Source: Tetraselmis striata
Taxonomy: Eukaryota; Chlorophyta; Chlorodendrophyceae; Chlorodendrales; Chlorodendraceae
Direction: 5' to 3'
DNA: 64,000 nucleotides
Assembly: GCA_006384855.1 (NCBI GenBank)
Contig: VCJN01003237.1
Span: 1 to 64,000 of the forward strand
Positions 1-11,730 of the stretch are shown here, one piece after another (positions within the stretch are counted from its first letter, which is position 1; every line of letters starts with the position of its first letter). Below the pieces are notes generated by a model, which was not told where the DNA came from, ran no database searches, and saw nothing but the letters and a program-made list of their open reading frames with translations. The position numbers and the translations under genes were made by a program.

Positions 1-102
1 CCCGCTTATCGTGGTCAAATACAGCCCAAACTAAACCGTAACTAGGTTCCTATATTTTGAGGTATAGAATTAGAGTGTATGATTGACAGTCATATACTTG
101 TC

Positions 103-3005
103 TTATGAGTGCGCTGGCAAGTGTATGACTGGCAGTGTTAGCTTGAGCAGGCGCTGTTTGCCAGCGCCGCCCTCGCGATGGGGGTCGGATCCGGAAAGGC
201 GTGGGTTACCTGGGGGCCCCTGTGGGCCCGACGGCAGGCTGAACAAGTGCGTGAGGCGCGCTGCTCCGCTGTCGTACGCCCCGCATGCGCCCGACGCCAG
301 CGTAAAGCCCAGGCGTGCGGGATTGCGCGGGTCCGAGGCCAGGGAGTGCACTGCGGCGTCAAGGCTCAGCAAGCTGCTACACTGTGGGTGCCAGTGCGGT
401 GGGATGGGAGGGATCATCAGGAAGCAGCGCCTCGGCGAACCCTTACCTGATCACGGCCTTTACCCCCCCCCCCCCCCCCCCCAATGCCGGTAAAATAAAA
501 AGTACATAAGATATTCTACAACCAGATGGTGCTTGCCAGTCAATGCACCCTTGAGATGCTCCCCAGGCAGCACGAATGCCCACCTGGGCGCCGTCGCCCG
601 CCACGCTTCGCGCCATTGTGCCCAGCGGCACGCTCAGCAGCGGCGGGTGGCTGTACGCCCCGCCTCCGCCAAAGCTGCGCCCGCCGCGCCCGCCCCGCAG
701 GTCCCAACCCAGCAGCTCCCCGCTGTCCGTGCCTGCCAGTAGCGTGGTGCCGCCGGCGCCCAGCTCCAGTGCGTGAAGGCTGCGTGAGCGCGGCGGCGCA
801 GCCAGCGATGCCGTCTGTTGCCTCCCGCTGCGGCGCGCGTCCCACAGCGCCACCACGCCCGCCTGCCCCGCTGCCGCTAGCGTGTAGCCCACACTGCACT
901 CCGGTGGCAGAAACTGCGGCAGAACACCACAGTGAGGCGGTGGACCCGGTGGGGGGGGGGGGGGGGGGGGGCAGGACGGAGGGCTAATCCCCTGGCCAAC
1001 CTACCTACTGTGCAGTAAAGGGAGCGCGTGGGAGAACTGCGTTTAGTTCCATTCAAGCCCCACGAGTTTCATTCTTAGTTCACCTTCCTTCCATAAAAGC
1101 CGATGGATTCGGCTGAATTTATATTTAAGCTCTGACTGCAGCAAGGCTGATTTATCCAAGAGCTGAGAGGACCAACGCTTGAGAATGGAATGCCAGCAAC
1201 ACTCAGTTCACACGTGAATAAGAGCGTTGCTGAGCAGTAAGGCATTCCGGATGAAGAATTACCAAGTGCTGCTGAATCACTCTCTCAGATTGACCCCCAG
1301 CCCAACAACGTTGAGTGATGGTTGTGGATACCTCAGTCGCGGGGTAGCGGATAGGGGAGGGGGGGGGGGGGGGGGGGGGGGGACCTTGAGGTCGCACAGC
1401 CCCGTAGCGCCGCGCAGCCCCACGTTGCCTGCCCAGCCGGCGCTGCCAGAGGATCGGAACTCAAACGTCCGGGTGGGCCGCCTGCCGCAGTACTCCAAGT
1501 CGTACAGCGCCACCTGGTAGCAGGTAGCAGGGTAGTGCAGGGCGATGGTGCATAGACCTTTCACGTATGGACTCGCAGCATAGTCTAGCGAGGTAAATCG
1601 AGGGTAAAATGCTGCATGATTCCAGCTGCTGCAACCGCCGGGAAGGGGCGCGCACCAGCCTGTCACAGGCCGCCACGCAGCCGATGTGGTTCTGCTGCGC
1701 CGTGCTCCATCGCACCATCGTCAGGCGGCGCTCCGTGGTCAACTGGAGGATGGGCGTTGCGTAGGTGCTGCCGTGCCCCGCCGCCTGCGCCTCCTGAGTG
1801 GCGCCCCACATGCCGGCATGGGCGCCCCGCAGTCAGCACGCCCCCCACCCTGCGGCCCTCTCTCTGCTTCGCGACAGGCTCAGGTGCCAGCCAGGGCTAC
1901 AGGGTCTAGCGCACCTTGGATGCCCAGCGCAGGCTGAGGAAGTCGTGGATGGCCAGCGTGCCGCAGGAGGAGGCAGACGCCAGCAGCTCGCCCACAGAGT
2001 CAAACTGCACCCCAGCCACGTAGCCCAGCTTTCTGCGGGCAGGCGGGCGCAGTTGGGGTTAGGTAACGCTGTGCCCCTAGCGCAGGCAGGGAGAACCCCC
2101 CCTGCTGATGCGCGTAAAAAATGCATGCATGCATGCATGCATACATACATACATACTGTACATAAACACTGGAATGATGAAAGTATGTAGGCTTCGCCGG
2201 GGAAGGGGGCTGAACCTGGAGGAGGGGCGGCTGAGCGAGGCAGCTTCAGGGGCCCAGATAGAGTTGTGCTCCGCCAACGCGCGAGACTGTGGCTGGAAGC
2301 TGCGCGCGCCAGGCACGCTGGGGAGCTGGCAGAACGCGTCCCGGGCGATATCGAACGCGTAGGTCTGTGGGGCGGGGATGGGGTAGACTGCTGGGTCAGG
2401 AGAGCAGCAGGGTGCTGGCTGCGGGGGTGGCGTAACCCCGCGAACACCCGAGCGACGCGCATAGCTGGCTAGAGACGAAGGGATCTTCCGTGCATGCTAT
2501 GTGCAGGTCAGAGGGGGCTTGTTAAAGGCACGCTGCTGTCGGTCAGTGCTGGTGGGAGACCGCTAAATCGGCTCGCTATTTTCTGCGAGAAAATCCCCGT
2601 GTTCTGGTCTGTCTGTGGCACAGGAAAGGGGGGGGGGTGTGTAACCTGCGCGCAAGGGGGCATACGCCCCGTAGCTTGGCGCCCCATCAATGCTGCGAAG
2701 AGGTTGTGCCGCCGCCTGGCGGTCGCTCCTCTTCGCTCGGCGGTCGCCGCCCCCGGGTGCAGGAAACCCCGCAAGCCGGTGGGCCGCTTCGCCCGCGGCT
2801 CACCCCCCTCCTCCGCCCCCACCGCCCCCGCAGTGACATCCGCCTCGACGTCTTCCACCACATCATCATCCGCTGCTTGCATCCGCTCCTCCCGCGTCGG
2901 TACCTGCTGCGCGACTGGCAGGTCTGGCGGGGCTTGCGGTTGCGGCTGCGCCGCGACTCGCCGGGCGAACAGCGCCGACAGCAAGGTCGACTGTGTCGCG
3001 ACCAT
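103..3005 (-). CDS. WD40-repeat (beta-propeller) protein, seven exons
   Basis: I model exons at 2646-3005, 2216-2364, 1915-2032, 1656-1793, 1385-1513, 584-913 and 103-381, read right to left. All junctions are GT-AG and the phases add up to about 500 residues. Residues 1-120 are low-complexity and probably disordered. From about residue 170 WD40-like blades appear: GVQFDSVGELLASAS..TLAIHDF, MVRWSTAQQNHIGCVAACD..VALYDLE, TLAAAGQAGVVALWDAR and TTLLAGTDSGELLGWDL. WD40 proteins are scaffolds for protein complexes; I cannot assign this one to a named family. The start is the first ATG of the exon carrying the N-terminus. Introns contain G/C homopolymers, one directly after the donor at 1384. A possible 81-nt intron (129-209) near the 3' end is a multiple of three, so splicing it or not gives the same stop codon. 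The blades are seen; the gene identity is unknown. Confidence 0.78.
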
Positions 3006-3117
3006 CGCGCCCCCTCCCTCCTTCCTCCCACCTCCGGGCAGTCGTTCTCACACCTAGCGTGGCCGGTGTCTTGCACGATTCGACTGTGGGTGTGGCAGTC
3101 TCCCTGCAGCGACTTAG

Positions 3118-4569
3118 AAGGCTGAGCTGAGATGGGTTAGGGAGACTGGACGAGCCGTCCACCGAGTCTCGCGAGACGGTCAGCTGTCGCCCTGCCGCGC
3201 CGCAAAAATACAAAATTCAAATACGGGTACATTCGCAAGTACTCCTTTTACGGCCACTCCTCTTGGAGTTGGTACTGGTGAGGCCGCCTCTGCTGCCCAG
3301 CAATTGCTTCCTATCGGTGGTACGAGTACTGCCAATACCGTTACTACATGCGCTTTTGTAGCTCTGAAGATACCGTCGCCGGGCGAATTAGTAGCACACC
3401 CTCCGTCAGCAGCCACTGTTTCCCTCCCAGAATCGCTGCCAGGTTCTACTGCTCCGCCCTCGGGTACGGGTTCGGGTGCGACCTCCGATGATCAACCCAC
3501 GACCATGGTTGTCCAACGCCACCTCAGCCGTGCGATTCGCTTGCGTGACTTCGTGGCCCTCGATCTCAGCTTCCAACGTACTGGTGCAGCGGCCTCGCGA
3601 CTTGATACCCTGCGCCTGTACAGCGCGTGCGGGCCGGGCTCCCTATCACTTTTCCAGTCGGATCACGAGTCCGCCCGCAAGATTCCCCATGCTGCTTATG
3701 CGGCCGCCGCTGCGCGAGTACTGGGCCTTTGCCCGCGCGGAGGTTCCGCGCTTGTCACTTGCCCTGGCCCAACTTGTGGTATTGATCCCTTATGGCTTCG
3801 CTCTACGGATGGCTCGAACCGGAGCGCTACGGATTTCATCGTGGATCATCTACCCATATGCCCCGTAGCGAACTACAAGCACCGCATGCATACCGCTTTG
3901 AAGAATCTGTGGGCATCTGTGGCAATTGATGCGGGGGCGGTGCTTGACCGGGACCGCTCCGGAGCCGGCGACTTGACCCTTGAGACGAGTGGGCTGCGCC
4001 CGGCGGACCGCTCGCGGCCGTCGGACCTGACGCTGGCGGGGTGGGGAGGGGCAGCGTGCGATTACATGATCGACTTCGCGTGCGTGTCCTCCACGACCCC
4101 CACTTGGAGCAACGACCCCCGCTGGTGCATCCCGGGAATCGCGGCGACCGAGGCGGAGCATGCTAAGTTGGCAGCGGACCGGGCGTCTTCCGCCCCAGTG
4201 CAGGGTGTTCACCGGTACTACCCTTTTGTGGTTGAGGACCGCGGCCGACTCGGGAAGTCCGCTTTGACTGTGGTCTACATCTTCGCGGTGCTGTTGGCTG
4301 TGCGCAACTTCCCTGGCGGTCCTTCCGCCCCGACCTCTTGCTTTCTTCGTGGTCAATCCGTTCAGGCACTTCGAAACTTTGTCGCCGGCCAACCTGCTGA
4401 GTTCCGCCGTCACCTGTCGCGCACACGGCGGGGGCTGTTGCAGCGGGTCTCGGCTTGCGTGCATGGTACCCTGGGCGGCATTCTCTCTGCCGGTGTGCAG
4501 ATGGCCAAGTCTGATGCGTGTGCTCGTGCCCACTCTGCGTCTTCTCATGTTACTGCTTCCACCCTCTAG
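3118..4569 (+). pseudogene. C-terminal part of a REL-type (restriction-like endonuclease) retroelement protein, 5' truncated
   Basis: One uninterrupted frame runs from after a stop at 3115 to the stop at 4567-4569, about 480 codons. There is no good ATG near the beginning, so this is the tail of a longer protein. The middle has the layout seen at the C-terminus of algal, fungal and plant reverse transcriptases of the REL class: HRMHTALKNLWASVAIDAG, then RPSDLTLAGW..CDYMIDFACVSS, then YYPFVVEDRGRLG. In that family the 'RPsDv...vDvTv' stretch is the PD-(D/E)XK-like nuclease core. Upstream reverse-transcriptase motifs are absent. The frame being open suggests recent insertion or retained function. 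It begins about 110 bp from the WD40 start codon, head to head. Downstream, 4570-4816 is AT-rich with no gene seen. Confidence 0.6.
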
Positions 4570-4816
4570 TCGATGTAGAGGACCTTTCTGATTGCCTTTT
4601 ATTTTGGTGATTTCCGATATCGCCTTCTGCTGCTAGCTCATGTAATTATATAGGTACATTCGCATGAGACACCGACGCTTATTATATTATATCTTTTTGG
4701 TTACAGGGAGAGCGTCAAGAGAATGCTCGCAAAGTACTAGGGAAAGAAAAAGCCTACATATAATATAAAATATTATATAACGATAAGCCTACGCTCATAC
4801 TATCCAAAGCTTATAT

Positions 4817-5110
4817 TATGGGCCGACGCCCGAACGGGTGGGGCGGACCTCGCGCGGTCAGTGCCGGGTATTTTCAGGGCAGTGTTTTAGACGGTGAATC
4901 GGTGATCCATCAATGTTGGGAAATTCCATCACTGGCCGGCAATTAGTCCTGCAGAATGCTTCGGCAATTTGCTTGATAATGACCATAACGGAGCGTCGCG
5001 TACCCAGGGGTGTCCGTAACTGGATTGATGGGAAAACGGCCGTCGTAGAGGCTGCACGGGTTTCACTGGTGCGAGTCCTGTCCCGGGGGCGAAAACACTT
5101 GACGTTAGTC
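4817..5110 (+). mobile_element. LINE 3'-end fragment
   Basis: This stretch matches, in the same order and with scattered differences, the 3' ends of the LINE copies at 35.6-35.9 kb (+), 5.8-6.0 kb (-) and 46.5-46.8 kb (-). Shared blocks include GGGCCGACGCCC and the segment around TCCGTAACTGGATTG. Only the end of the coding region and the 3' UTR are present, as expected of 5'-truncated LINE insertions. It has no coding capacity. Confidence 0.7.
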
Positions 5111-5504
5111 GCTAATCCTAAGCTGCCAGTGGCTGGCGCCGTATGATGACGATGTGTGGTCGCGCTGCCATAATCCATATTTTAATTTATGTATGTTCAC
5201 AGATGAGATAATTCAGAATAATAATATATATTAGAAAGTACTACAACTACCGCCCCCCCAAAAGGAAATGCGATATACAATATATTTAAAAGGATTTGTC
5301 GCATCCAATGCGGAGGATGGTTTGAACCACTGTGGTAAAAGTTCGCCCCGGGACATCGGCCGAAGCCGCCCCAGCACTTGACCTCGTGCGCCAACTGCAG
5401 TCGTAGGTCTGGCATAGCCCATAGACCATTGCCTCATTCGAACCCCGAAGGGCTAATGCATCAACCGAGGAAACCCGGGACACGCCGGGCCGATATTGCC
5501 GAAA

Positions 5505-5577
5505 TACATCGGCCAGGAATCGAACCCGGTACCTCTCGTACACGAGACGACCGCTCTACCGAGCGGACAAGGGATGT
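5505..5577 (-). tRNA. tRNA-Thr(CGU)-like sequence, probably a pseudo-tRNA or the head of a SINE
   Basis: Read on the minus strand this 73-nt stretch folds like a tRNA. The acceptor stem has five of seven pairs. The D-arm ends in GAGC with a GG-containing loop. The anticodon stem has four of five pairs with loop CTCGTGT, placing CGT at 34-36 after T33. The T-arm is CCGGG-TTCGATT-CCTGG and contains a good B box. Mismatches in the acceptor and D stems argue against a working tRNA; a tRNA-derived SINE or pseudogene is more likely. Immediately beyond its 5' end (5586-5632) a 24-bp unit containing ACCACTGTGGTACATACCGG is present twice, and ACCACTGTGGTA recurs near 5327. Confidence 0.45.
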
Positions 5578-5774
5578 ACCTTGTTACCACTGTGGTACAT
5601 ACCGGATGAACCACTGTGGTACATACCGGACATCCGCACCGGCGAGGCGCCGAATTTACCTGTATTATTTCAGCCATGTTTCAGAAAAAATGTTTTTTTC
5701 CATTTGGAGCCTACCCTGAGCTCGTAGTCGCTAGCGGGTCACTCGGTTTAGTCAGTGGTCTTTTCCCGCCCCGG

Positions 5775-6680
5775 GGACAGAACTGGCACCGTGAAACCCT
5801 TGCAGCGTCTCTACGACGGCCGTTTAGGCAGAAATCCAGTTACGGAAAGCCATGGGTAGGCGACGCTCCGCTATAGTCAAGCAAATTGCCGAAGGATTAT
5901 GCAAGACTAATTTTAAAAGGCCAGTGACGGAATTTTCAACACTGTTGGATAACCGTCTAAAACACGAAAATACCCGGCACTGACCACGAAAGGTCCGCCC
6001 TACCCGTTTGGGCGTCTGCCCATTCGAGTAATGCGAGTTTCCCAACCCGCAAGCCCCAACCCGCGGAGCAATGCATTTCAGGAGTTCGATACATGTGCAA
6101 CAAAGAAGGCAATGTGAGGGAGGGCCCGACGCCATATATAGATGGAAAATTTTCCCATTCCTAGTAAAATCCAGGGCGCCGTGAAGGGGGGAGGGGACCC
6201 CGCCCAAAATAAAGGCAGTGAAGTCCGCAGGTGTTGACGCAATAACCTGACTACTCATAAAATCCCTGAACTCCGGAACTAACAACCCAAAATTATGACG
6301 GTAATACCCCCACCGCGGGCACTCCACCAACATGTGTCCGATAGTCTCAGATTCATCAACTCCACCACATGCAGGACAGTGTCCCAGGAACCGCTCAGGC
6401 ATGGCATGAATCTGGGCCAATCGGCGGGCAGTGGGAAATACTCGGGTCGGGTGCGTAATTGTACCATAATGTGCAGCCCGGCCACAACCCACGCGGGGAC
6501 TCCCACACTACCGTACTGTGGCAACGGGTTTGACGCATAAGATGCGTGGACATATATACCCCAAATTTTATTGTGGGCTAACGATGCCGACGATTCGTAA
6601 CGCGCCCACACCGATGCCTTTACTAGTTTAGCGGCATCGCGCTTAACTACGCGGAGGCCATTTCGTCCGGCTATCGCATT
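5775..6680 (-). mobile_element. LINE fragment, 3' half of ORF2 with C-terminal zinc knuckle
   Basis: The minus strand encodes the C-terminus of a LINE ORF2: HCPACGG..E..ESETIGHMLVECPRWG, then FGLLVPEFRDFMSSQVIAST and FTAFILGGVPSPLHGALDF. This is the post-RT Cys-rich (zf-RVT-like) region and the same family as the longer copy at 46.5-50.8 kb, to which it is clearly related at nucleotide level. Frameshifts occur (for example near 6480) and the reverse transcriptase is missing, so the copy is dead. The 3' UTR begins near 5775. Confidence 0.75.
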
Positions 6681-8060
6681 TGTAAATAAAATGTTTTTTC
6701 ATGCAATGAAAGCATGTTTTGGCACAAGGCTAGAACCATCGAAACACGGCCAACGCACATGTAAGTGACACGTAGCGCGGTGCGGCTACTGTCCGTCGCG
6801 TTTATTGCACGCGTGCTCCAGGTGGCGGATGAACATGTGCATGGCATGTATGACGCGTAAGTTTGAGCCCAATCAACGCATGCTACCGTTGCAATGCATG
6901 GGCATTTCCATGATAGTGTGCCAGTAATGCGAACAAATATCCACAAATTTCAAATCCACAATTTCCAAGCTACAAAAGAAGCCACGTTGGCTGCGCCCAG
7001 CAGGGTGAAAGTAATACATGTAAAGTCGCTTCGATTCCACAGGGGCATGCTTTTACCACCCGCACCGTGGGATAAGCGCGGGCTCGCCCCCACCATTAAC
7101 AATTTCACGATTCGCGTACAAGTCCGCGCGCATGTTGTAGCACATGTCCCCCATGATCAAAGGGGAGTAGCCGAAATGACAACGGGATTGACGTGGCGTG
7201 GATGCCCATCCAAGAGGTCCTCACGACTGGGAGCTTGCGTAGAGTGGCACATTACATGCCCCCATCATGCGACTCCACCCACAATGAGTTGGCTGGCTGG
7301 CATGGCAGAGTAGGGGGGATATCTTTGACAGGCCACAGAATTTCGCCGTTTCATTGGAATGATGTGATAATGAGTGATCTCAAAAGCCCTGCTGACCTGC
7401 TCACGGGCTTTCTAGTCCGCTATTCAGATCTGAATTCTGATAAAATGGCGAAATGTTACGATTTTCCGCATGATTGCAAGATTACTGCTCTTTGCAGGGT
7501 GAACAGCCAGTTTGCAAATGTTGCATCTAGCTGACCACAGCTAGACCTTGGTCTGCGGTAAATATGATGTGCCGCTGAATCTATCAACATAGCAGGAGGG
7601 CCGAGGTGCAGGGCAGCACAATGAAATGCCCTGGAGGATACAACAGCCAGCGCGCCGCCACTGGTAGAGATGCCCTGTATCCCCCCCCCCCCCCCCTTCA
7701 CTAAACTGCCGACGCGCTGGGGCGTGCCCGTCAGATCAGCCGCACTTGTTGTGCATGGCGGTCGGCCCGCGCTCATCGTACTCAGCTCTCGTCATGTGGT
7801 GGCTCTGCGGGAACACCACCTGTTGGCGGGGGGCAGCGGAGTCAGCGGCCAGAACCTACGTCTGGCGTGCGGAGTCACCAGGCATGTCCAATTGGACCTG
7901 CTACCTATGGAGATGCGTCACGCCCCCTTTCTGTAACTGATAATAATACACGCTGGGGGAGGGGGGTGGAACATCTCAGGATTCCCAGTCTTGGGATACG
8001 AATTCCCAGGGGTGAAAGTCCCAGTAATTGGCAACCATGCATAGCAAGCCTGCATGGGCT
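6681..8060. other. Spacer without a supported gene
   Basis: I see no coherent exon set, repeat or RNA gene here. There are open frames on both strands between 6.67 and 7.53 kb, but none resembles a known family and they lack convincing splice sites. A C-tract lies at 7681-7696. The right-hand part should include the 3' UTR of ARP7, which ends at 8061 on the minus strand. Confidence 0.5.
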
Positions 8061-9840
8061 TCAGGGTATCGGGTGTTGGTTCTGCAGGGTTTTCCCCACC
8101 TTTGCCAGGATGGCGCCGCCCATCCAGGCCGCGTAGCGGTGGGTGTGCTTCGGCATGTAGTCGGGCGTGGCCACGGCAGCGGGCGAGATGGAGGGCGGCG
8201 CAAGCAGGCGTGACTCTGCCAGCAGCCGGTCCTGCACGCCTGCAATACAGCTCCCGCCGCCGCAGATCATGAGGTGCTCGTACACGATCTGCCCTCGTGT
8301 ACGGTAGCATCAGCCAGATTGTTAGCATAGATTAACCACCAAACGTGTGTAAATGTATAACATTAGACATCAGGTCATACCCAGGACAAAGGGCGGGGCT
8401 CACCCTGCGCATAGAGACCTCGTGGTGGTTGACAATGGCATTGTACACCGCGCCCGCCAGGCCCGGCACGTCGGCGCCCACCAGCTCGCTCGGCGGCGCA
8501 AAGAGCAGCTCCCCTGCCATCAGCCCCTCCTTCCGAACACAGATCTCCTGCCCATCCGGCAGCGCAAACAGCTCCCCAGCGCCCCCTTCCCCTGTCGCGC
8601 CTGCCTGCGCATCAATTTGGGGCATCGCCATCAGCCACATGGCCAGCGATGCTGAGACACAGGGATCAACACCTCAGCAGGGCGGCAGCGCGCCAGTATG
8701 CCACACCTGTAGCCGCGTATGCTCCTCACTGCAGCTGGCCACCGCGCAGATGCGCTCCTGAGGTGGGCAGACAACGCCAAACGCCAACGCGCTCAGGGTC
8801 GCATACCAACTTCGCACGCCTGAATGGCTGCCTGTCTGACTAATTGGTGTCTTTGGCAAGGGAGGCGAGAGGCTGTGCTGCAGCCTGCCTGGCTTCTATG
8901 AAGGCAGGAAAAGGAGTTATGGGGAAACATGGGCGGGGAGCGCTTGCCCACCTTTAAACCTTCTATCTCGCGGTCACTCAGGTTGCCACATCCACGTCGC
9001 TGCAGCAGCGACCTGTGCCAGCATCAGGGCTGGTAAAGAGCCGGAACATGAGGGGAGGGAGGTTGGATGGGAGGGGGGGGGGGGGGGGGGGGGGGGAGGG
9101 CTGGACTACGCACCGCAGTAGCTCGCTCTGTGTGGCGCCGCCATACTCCAGACGACGAGCGCTGGGCACATTAGTCTGCCCGTCCGTAACAGTCGTGATA
9201 TCTGAGCAGCGAATGAGAGCACATGCTCAGCTGCCCGTTCTAATTGAAGGTAAGGAGCTGGATAAAGACAGGCAAAGGCAGACGGGTGATTGATTGATTG
9301 CCGGGGAGGGGGGAGAGAGGGGGGGGGAGCACCGATCTTCCCGTGCCCAATGTCCACCACACAGCCCGTTGGCTTCCCGCAGGCGTACAGCGACAGCACA
9401 GCCTGTGTCGGCGGCACATTAGACAGGCTGCATGGCGCAGCAGGATGAGAAGATGTAGCAGAAGGGATGGGAGAAAGGGGGATGGAAGCACCTGGTCACA
9501 GAAGAACAAGCCGGAGACATTGAAGACCTCAAACATTAGCTGGCACAGGTCCTCCCGCTCTGCCTGCGAGGTGAGAAGAGGGTAGGGTAGTTCCTGTCAG
9601 CTCCAGGCGCGCCTGAAATGCGACAGCGCAGAATGCCACGAATTTCTAGGGACAGTCCAGAGGCCAGGGGTCACCTTAGACGTGAACAGCGGCTCGGCGT
9701 ACAGCAGATTCCCCTCGTCCCCTTGTGGCCAGCCAATCTGCCATGCAAGCACCCTCACGTCATGTGAGCGCACGTGGGGCTGAAGCCGGGCGAGTGCAGT
9801 TTGTGAAAGGAAGGATCAGGGAGAGAGCGCGGGTGTAGTT

Positions 9841-9900
<60 letters not shown>

Positions 9901-10311
9901 GGCATACTTGATCGTACAGCACAAACTGAAGCAGCGCCTCGTACTGTTCCATGTTGGTAACGACCCCCCGGTGCAAGCAGCGATGGTATAAGGAGGCGTC
10001 CCTCTGTCCCGCTTCCCCGTGCGCCTCGGTGTCGTACACGCACGGCGGTACCACCTGCAACCAGCCCAGCGAGGACAAACGTGGAGTGGATGCCGCTATC
10101 AGCCGCGAGCCTCGCTGCTCCGCCACAGCAGCTCCAGCGTGGGCAGGACGCACAGCAGCTCAGTAGCTGTTTGCACGGAGCAGGAGCATGGAGCAAGAGC
10201 ATGGGCTGGGTTTGGACGTACCACAGACGGCTCCATGTCGGCGGGCGTGTTATAGGCGGCGTAGCCCGCCTTGAGCGTGTGGGATCCAGGGTCCAGCACG
10301 ATCGCCTCCAT
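8061..10311 (-). CDS. ARP7: Actin-related protein 7 (ARP7), SWI/SNF-type chromatin remodelling subunit, ten exons
   Basis: Exons at 10222-10311, 9908-10054, 9675-9737, 9492-9563, 9333-9402, 9114-9201, 8952-9012, 8707-8757, 8404-8604 and 8061-8288 join in phase to 356 residues; Arabidopsis ARP7 has about 363. The protein starts MEAIVLDPGSHTLKAGYA and continues with RGVVTNMEQYEALLQFVLYD, WPQGDEGNLLYAEPLFTSK, LMFEVFNVSGLFFCDQ, AVLSLYACGKPTGCVVDIGH, GKIDIT, ALPDGQEICV, MICGGGSCIAG and YAAWMGGAILAKV. These match the plant ARP7 family block by block. ARP7 proteins keep the actin fold and sit in nuclear SWI/SNF-type remodellers; that role is family knowledge. The C-terminus stops at QNQHPIP, about 20 residues short of the Arabidopsis protein, so the actin-like last helix may be missing. 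Introns hold long homopolymers, including 27 forward-strand Gs at 9871-9897. Confidence 0.93.
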
Positions 10312-11037
10312 AGCGGCTGACAGCGAGCCGGGGCGCGCCGGGGGCGGGTGCAGACGAGAGCGGCGGGGTACAGGTGACGCGGTGGCTCCCGGCAGGTACG
10401 ACCTGACGCGTGCTGCTGCCCTTGCTCTGCGGCGTGGGCGCTGCTAGTGCGTCGCTCGGGCTGCAAGGACCGCCAGCTTATGTCGGGCCATCAACCCAGG
10501 GCAGGCGGCGGCCTGAAATCTGCCAGTTTTCTGGCAGCAGCAGTGTGACTTTCAAATACCAAGGCAGAAGTTACGATCGTCAAACGAAACGTCCGGGGTC
10601 ATAGAATCGTACCGGACACGCCCGGATAACCCGGCTGTAGGAAATGGGACGCGCGACCGCCCAAGTTACGATCGTCAGACGAAGCGGTCTCGCGCCCTGT
10701 AACTTCGTCGGAGAATGGTCGGAGGAGTCATTTCCTCCAGCCGTCAGCCGTTTCGTCGGAGATCTCCGACGAAAGCCATTTCCTCCGACGAAAGACATCA
10801 GGTGAGCCCATCAGGCGCCATCGCGCATCTCCCCTCCCCCCCCTCCCCCCCACCCCTCGCAGCTTCCGTACCACCGCCGTACGTCCCGAAGTGTGCCAAC
10901 ACGCCCGCCTTTCGCGGTGCAGGCGACGCACCGGCTTGCGACCCCCCCCCCCCCCCCTCCCCCCCCCCCGGTCAAGGTCCTGACACGCCTGCTGACTGCG
11001 CGCAGTCAGGTCAACGAGGCGTCACGCAGCTCCCAGT

Positions 11038-11366
11038 ATGCCAGCACCACACACCACCGACCCCGCAACTGCTCCTTCCTCCTTCGTTGACATGGTCGAC
11101 AAGGCTTGTGCGCGGATGGTCGAGTCGCCCCCTGCAGTCGCTGCGCGCGATGCTGCCCGTGCTGCTGCTGAAGATGCCTTCTGGGACGACAACGACGTGA
11201 GACAAGCGCGAGACCGACGCTGACGTCGCCATCACCGACGCCTCACCAGTCCTTGTCTCCCCCGAAGCTGAGGCTGCGTGTGAAGACGGCATCGGTGATG
11301 GCCATGGCCCGAGTGCGGGGCAAGCCGATCCCTACACCTTGGACCGAGCCCGCCCGTGAGTACTTT
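11038..11366 (+). pseudogene. Open frame remnant inside the TIR element (possible second transposon ORF)
   Basis: A plus-strand frame starts MPAPHTTDPATAPSSFVDMV and runs Ala/Asp-rich to about 11200. A second frame then gives TDASPVLVSPEAEAACEDGI and ends at a good donor (GTGAGT) near 11358. The two pieces need an intron or frameshift to join. Composition is coding-like but I recognise no domain. PIF/Harbinger elements usually carry a Myb/SANT-like protein beside the transposase, and this could be its start; that is inference from position only. A Gln/Lys-rich coiled segment at 13.26-13.55 kb (ELEKRARREGERIEAAHH) could be the end of the same protein. Confidence 0.25.
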
Positions 11367-11424
11367 CGTCTATTCGGCCATCTGCCCTACGGCAAGAACA
11401 TTGGCGGGTTCCGCCTCAGCGGTA

Positions 11425-11730
11425 CTGTAGAGCGCGGAATTTAACGTCGGCTCTTGTGTGTGCGTGAGTGCAGAGGCGGAGGCGGGTGAGGCGATGAGTT
11501 GCTGGAAATAAAGAAGTGATTACAAGCACTGAGGCGCTCCGCGATATGCGTGTCCCCCGCTCCGAGCTCCCTACTGCGTGCTCTGACCTCCGAGCTCAGA
11601 TATCAGGCGCGCGCAGCGCGCTAATGAGGCTCATATTATGCGCGATGAGCGCATATCCGGAACAGTTGGTATATCCGAGCGATCTAATCAATGGTACTAC
11701 GGTAGCTGCATTGCCAATATACCATCAACA
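11425..11730. repeat. Direct repeat A, copy 1 (about 306 bp)
   Basis: This block, starting CTGTAGAGCGCGGAATTTAA, recurs almost identically at 12911-13213. Differences are a few substitutions and an ATT insertion near 11635. The copies lie in the same orientation 1.49 kb apart inside the candidate transposon and imply a segmental duplication of it. Confidence 0.9.

Noticed and set aside
83..509. Plus-strand open frames over the WD40 3' exon
   Set aside because: They are shadows of the minus-strand exon at 103-381; the minus strand has splice sites in phase with six other WD40 exons.
6671..7534. Open frames on both strands downstream of ARP7
   Set aside because: No known domain, no consistent splice sites, and no single strand clearly coding.
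9821..10466. Long minus-strand frame with a poly-Pro stretch across ARP7 exon 2
   Set aside because: Wrong frame relative to ARP7; the poly-Pro comes from an intronic G/C tract.
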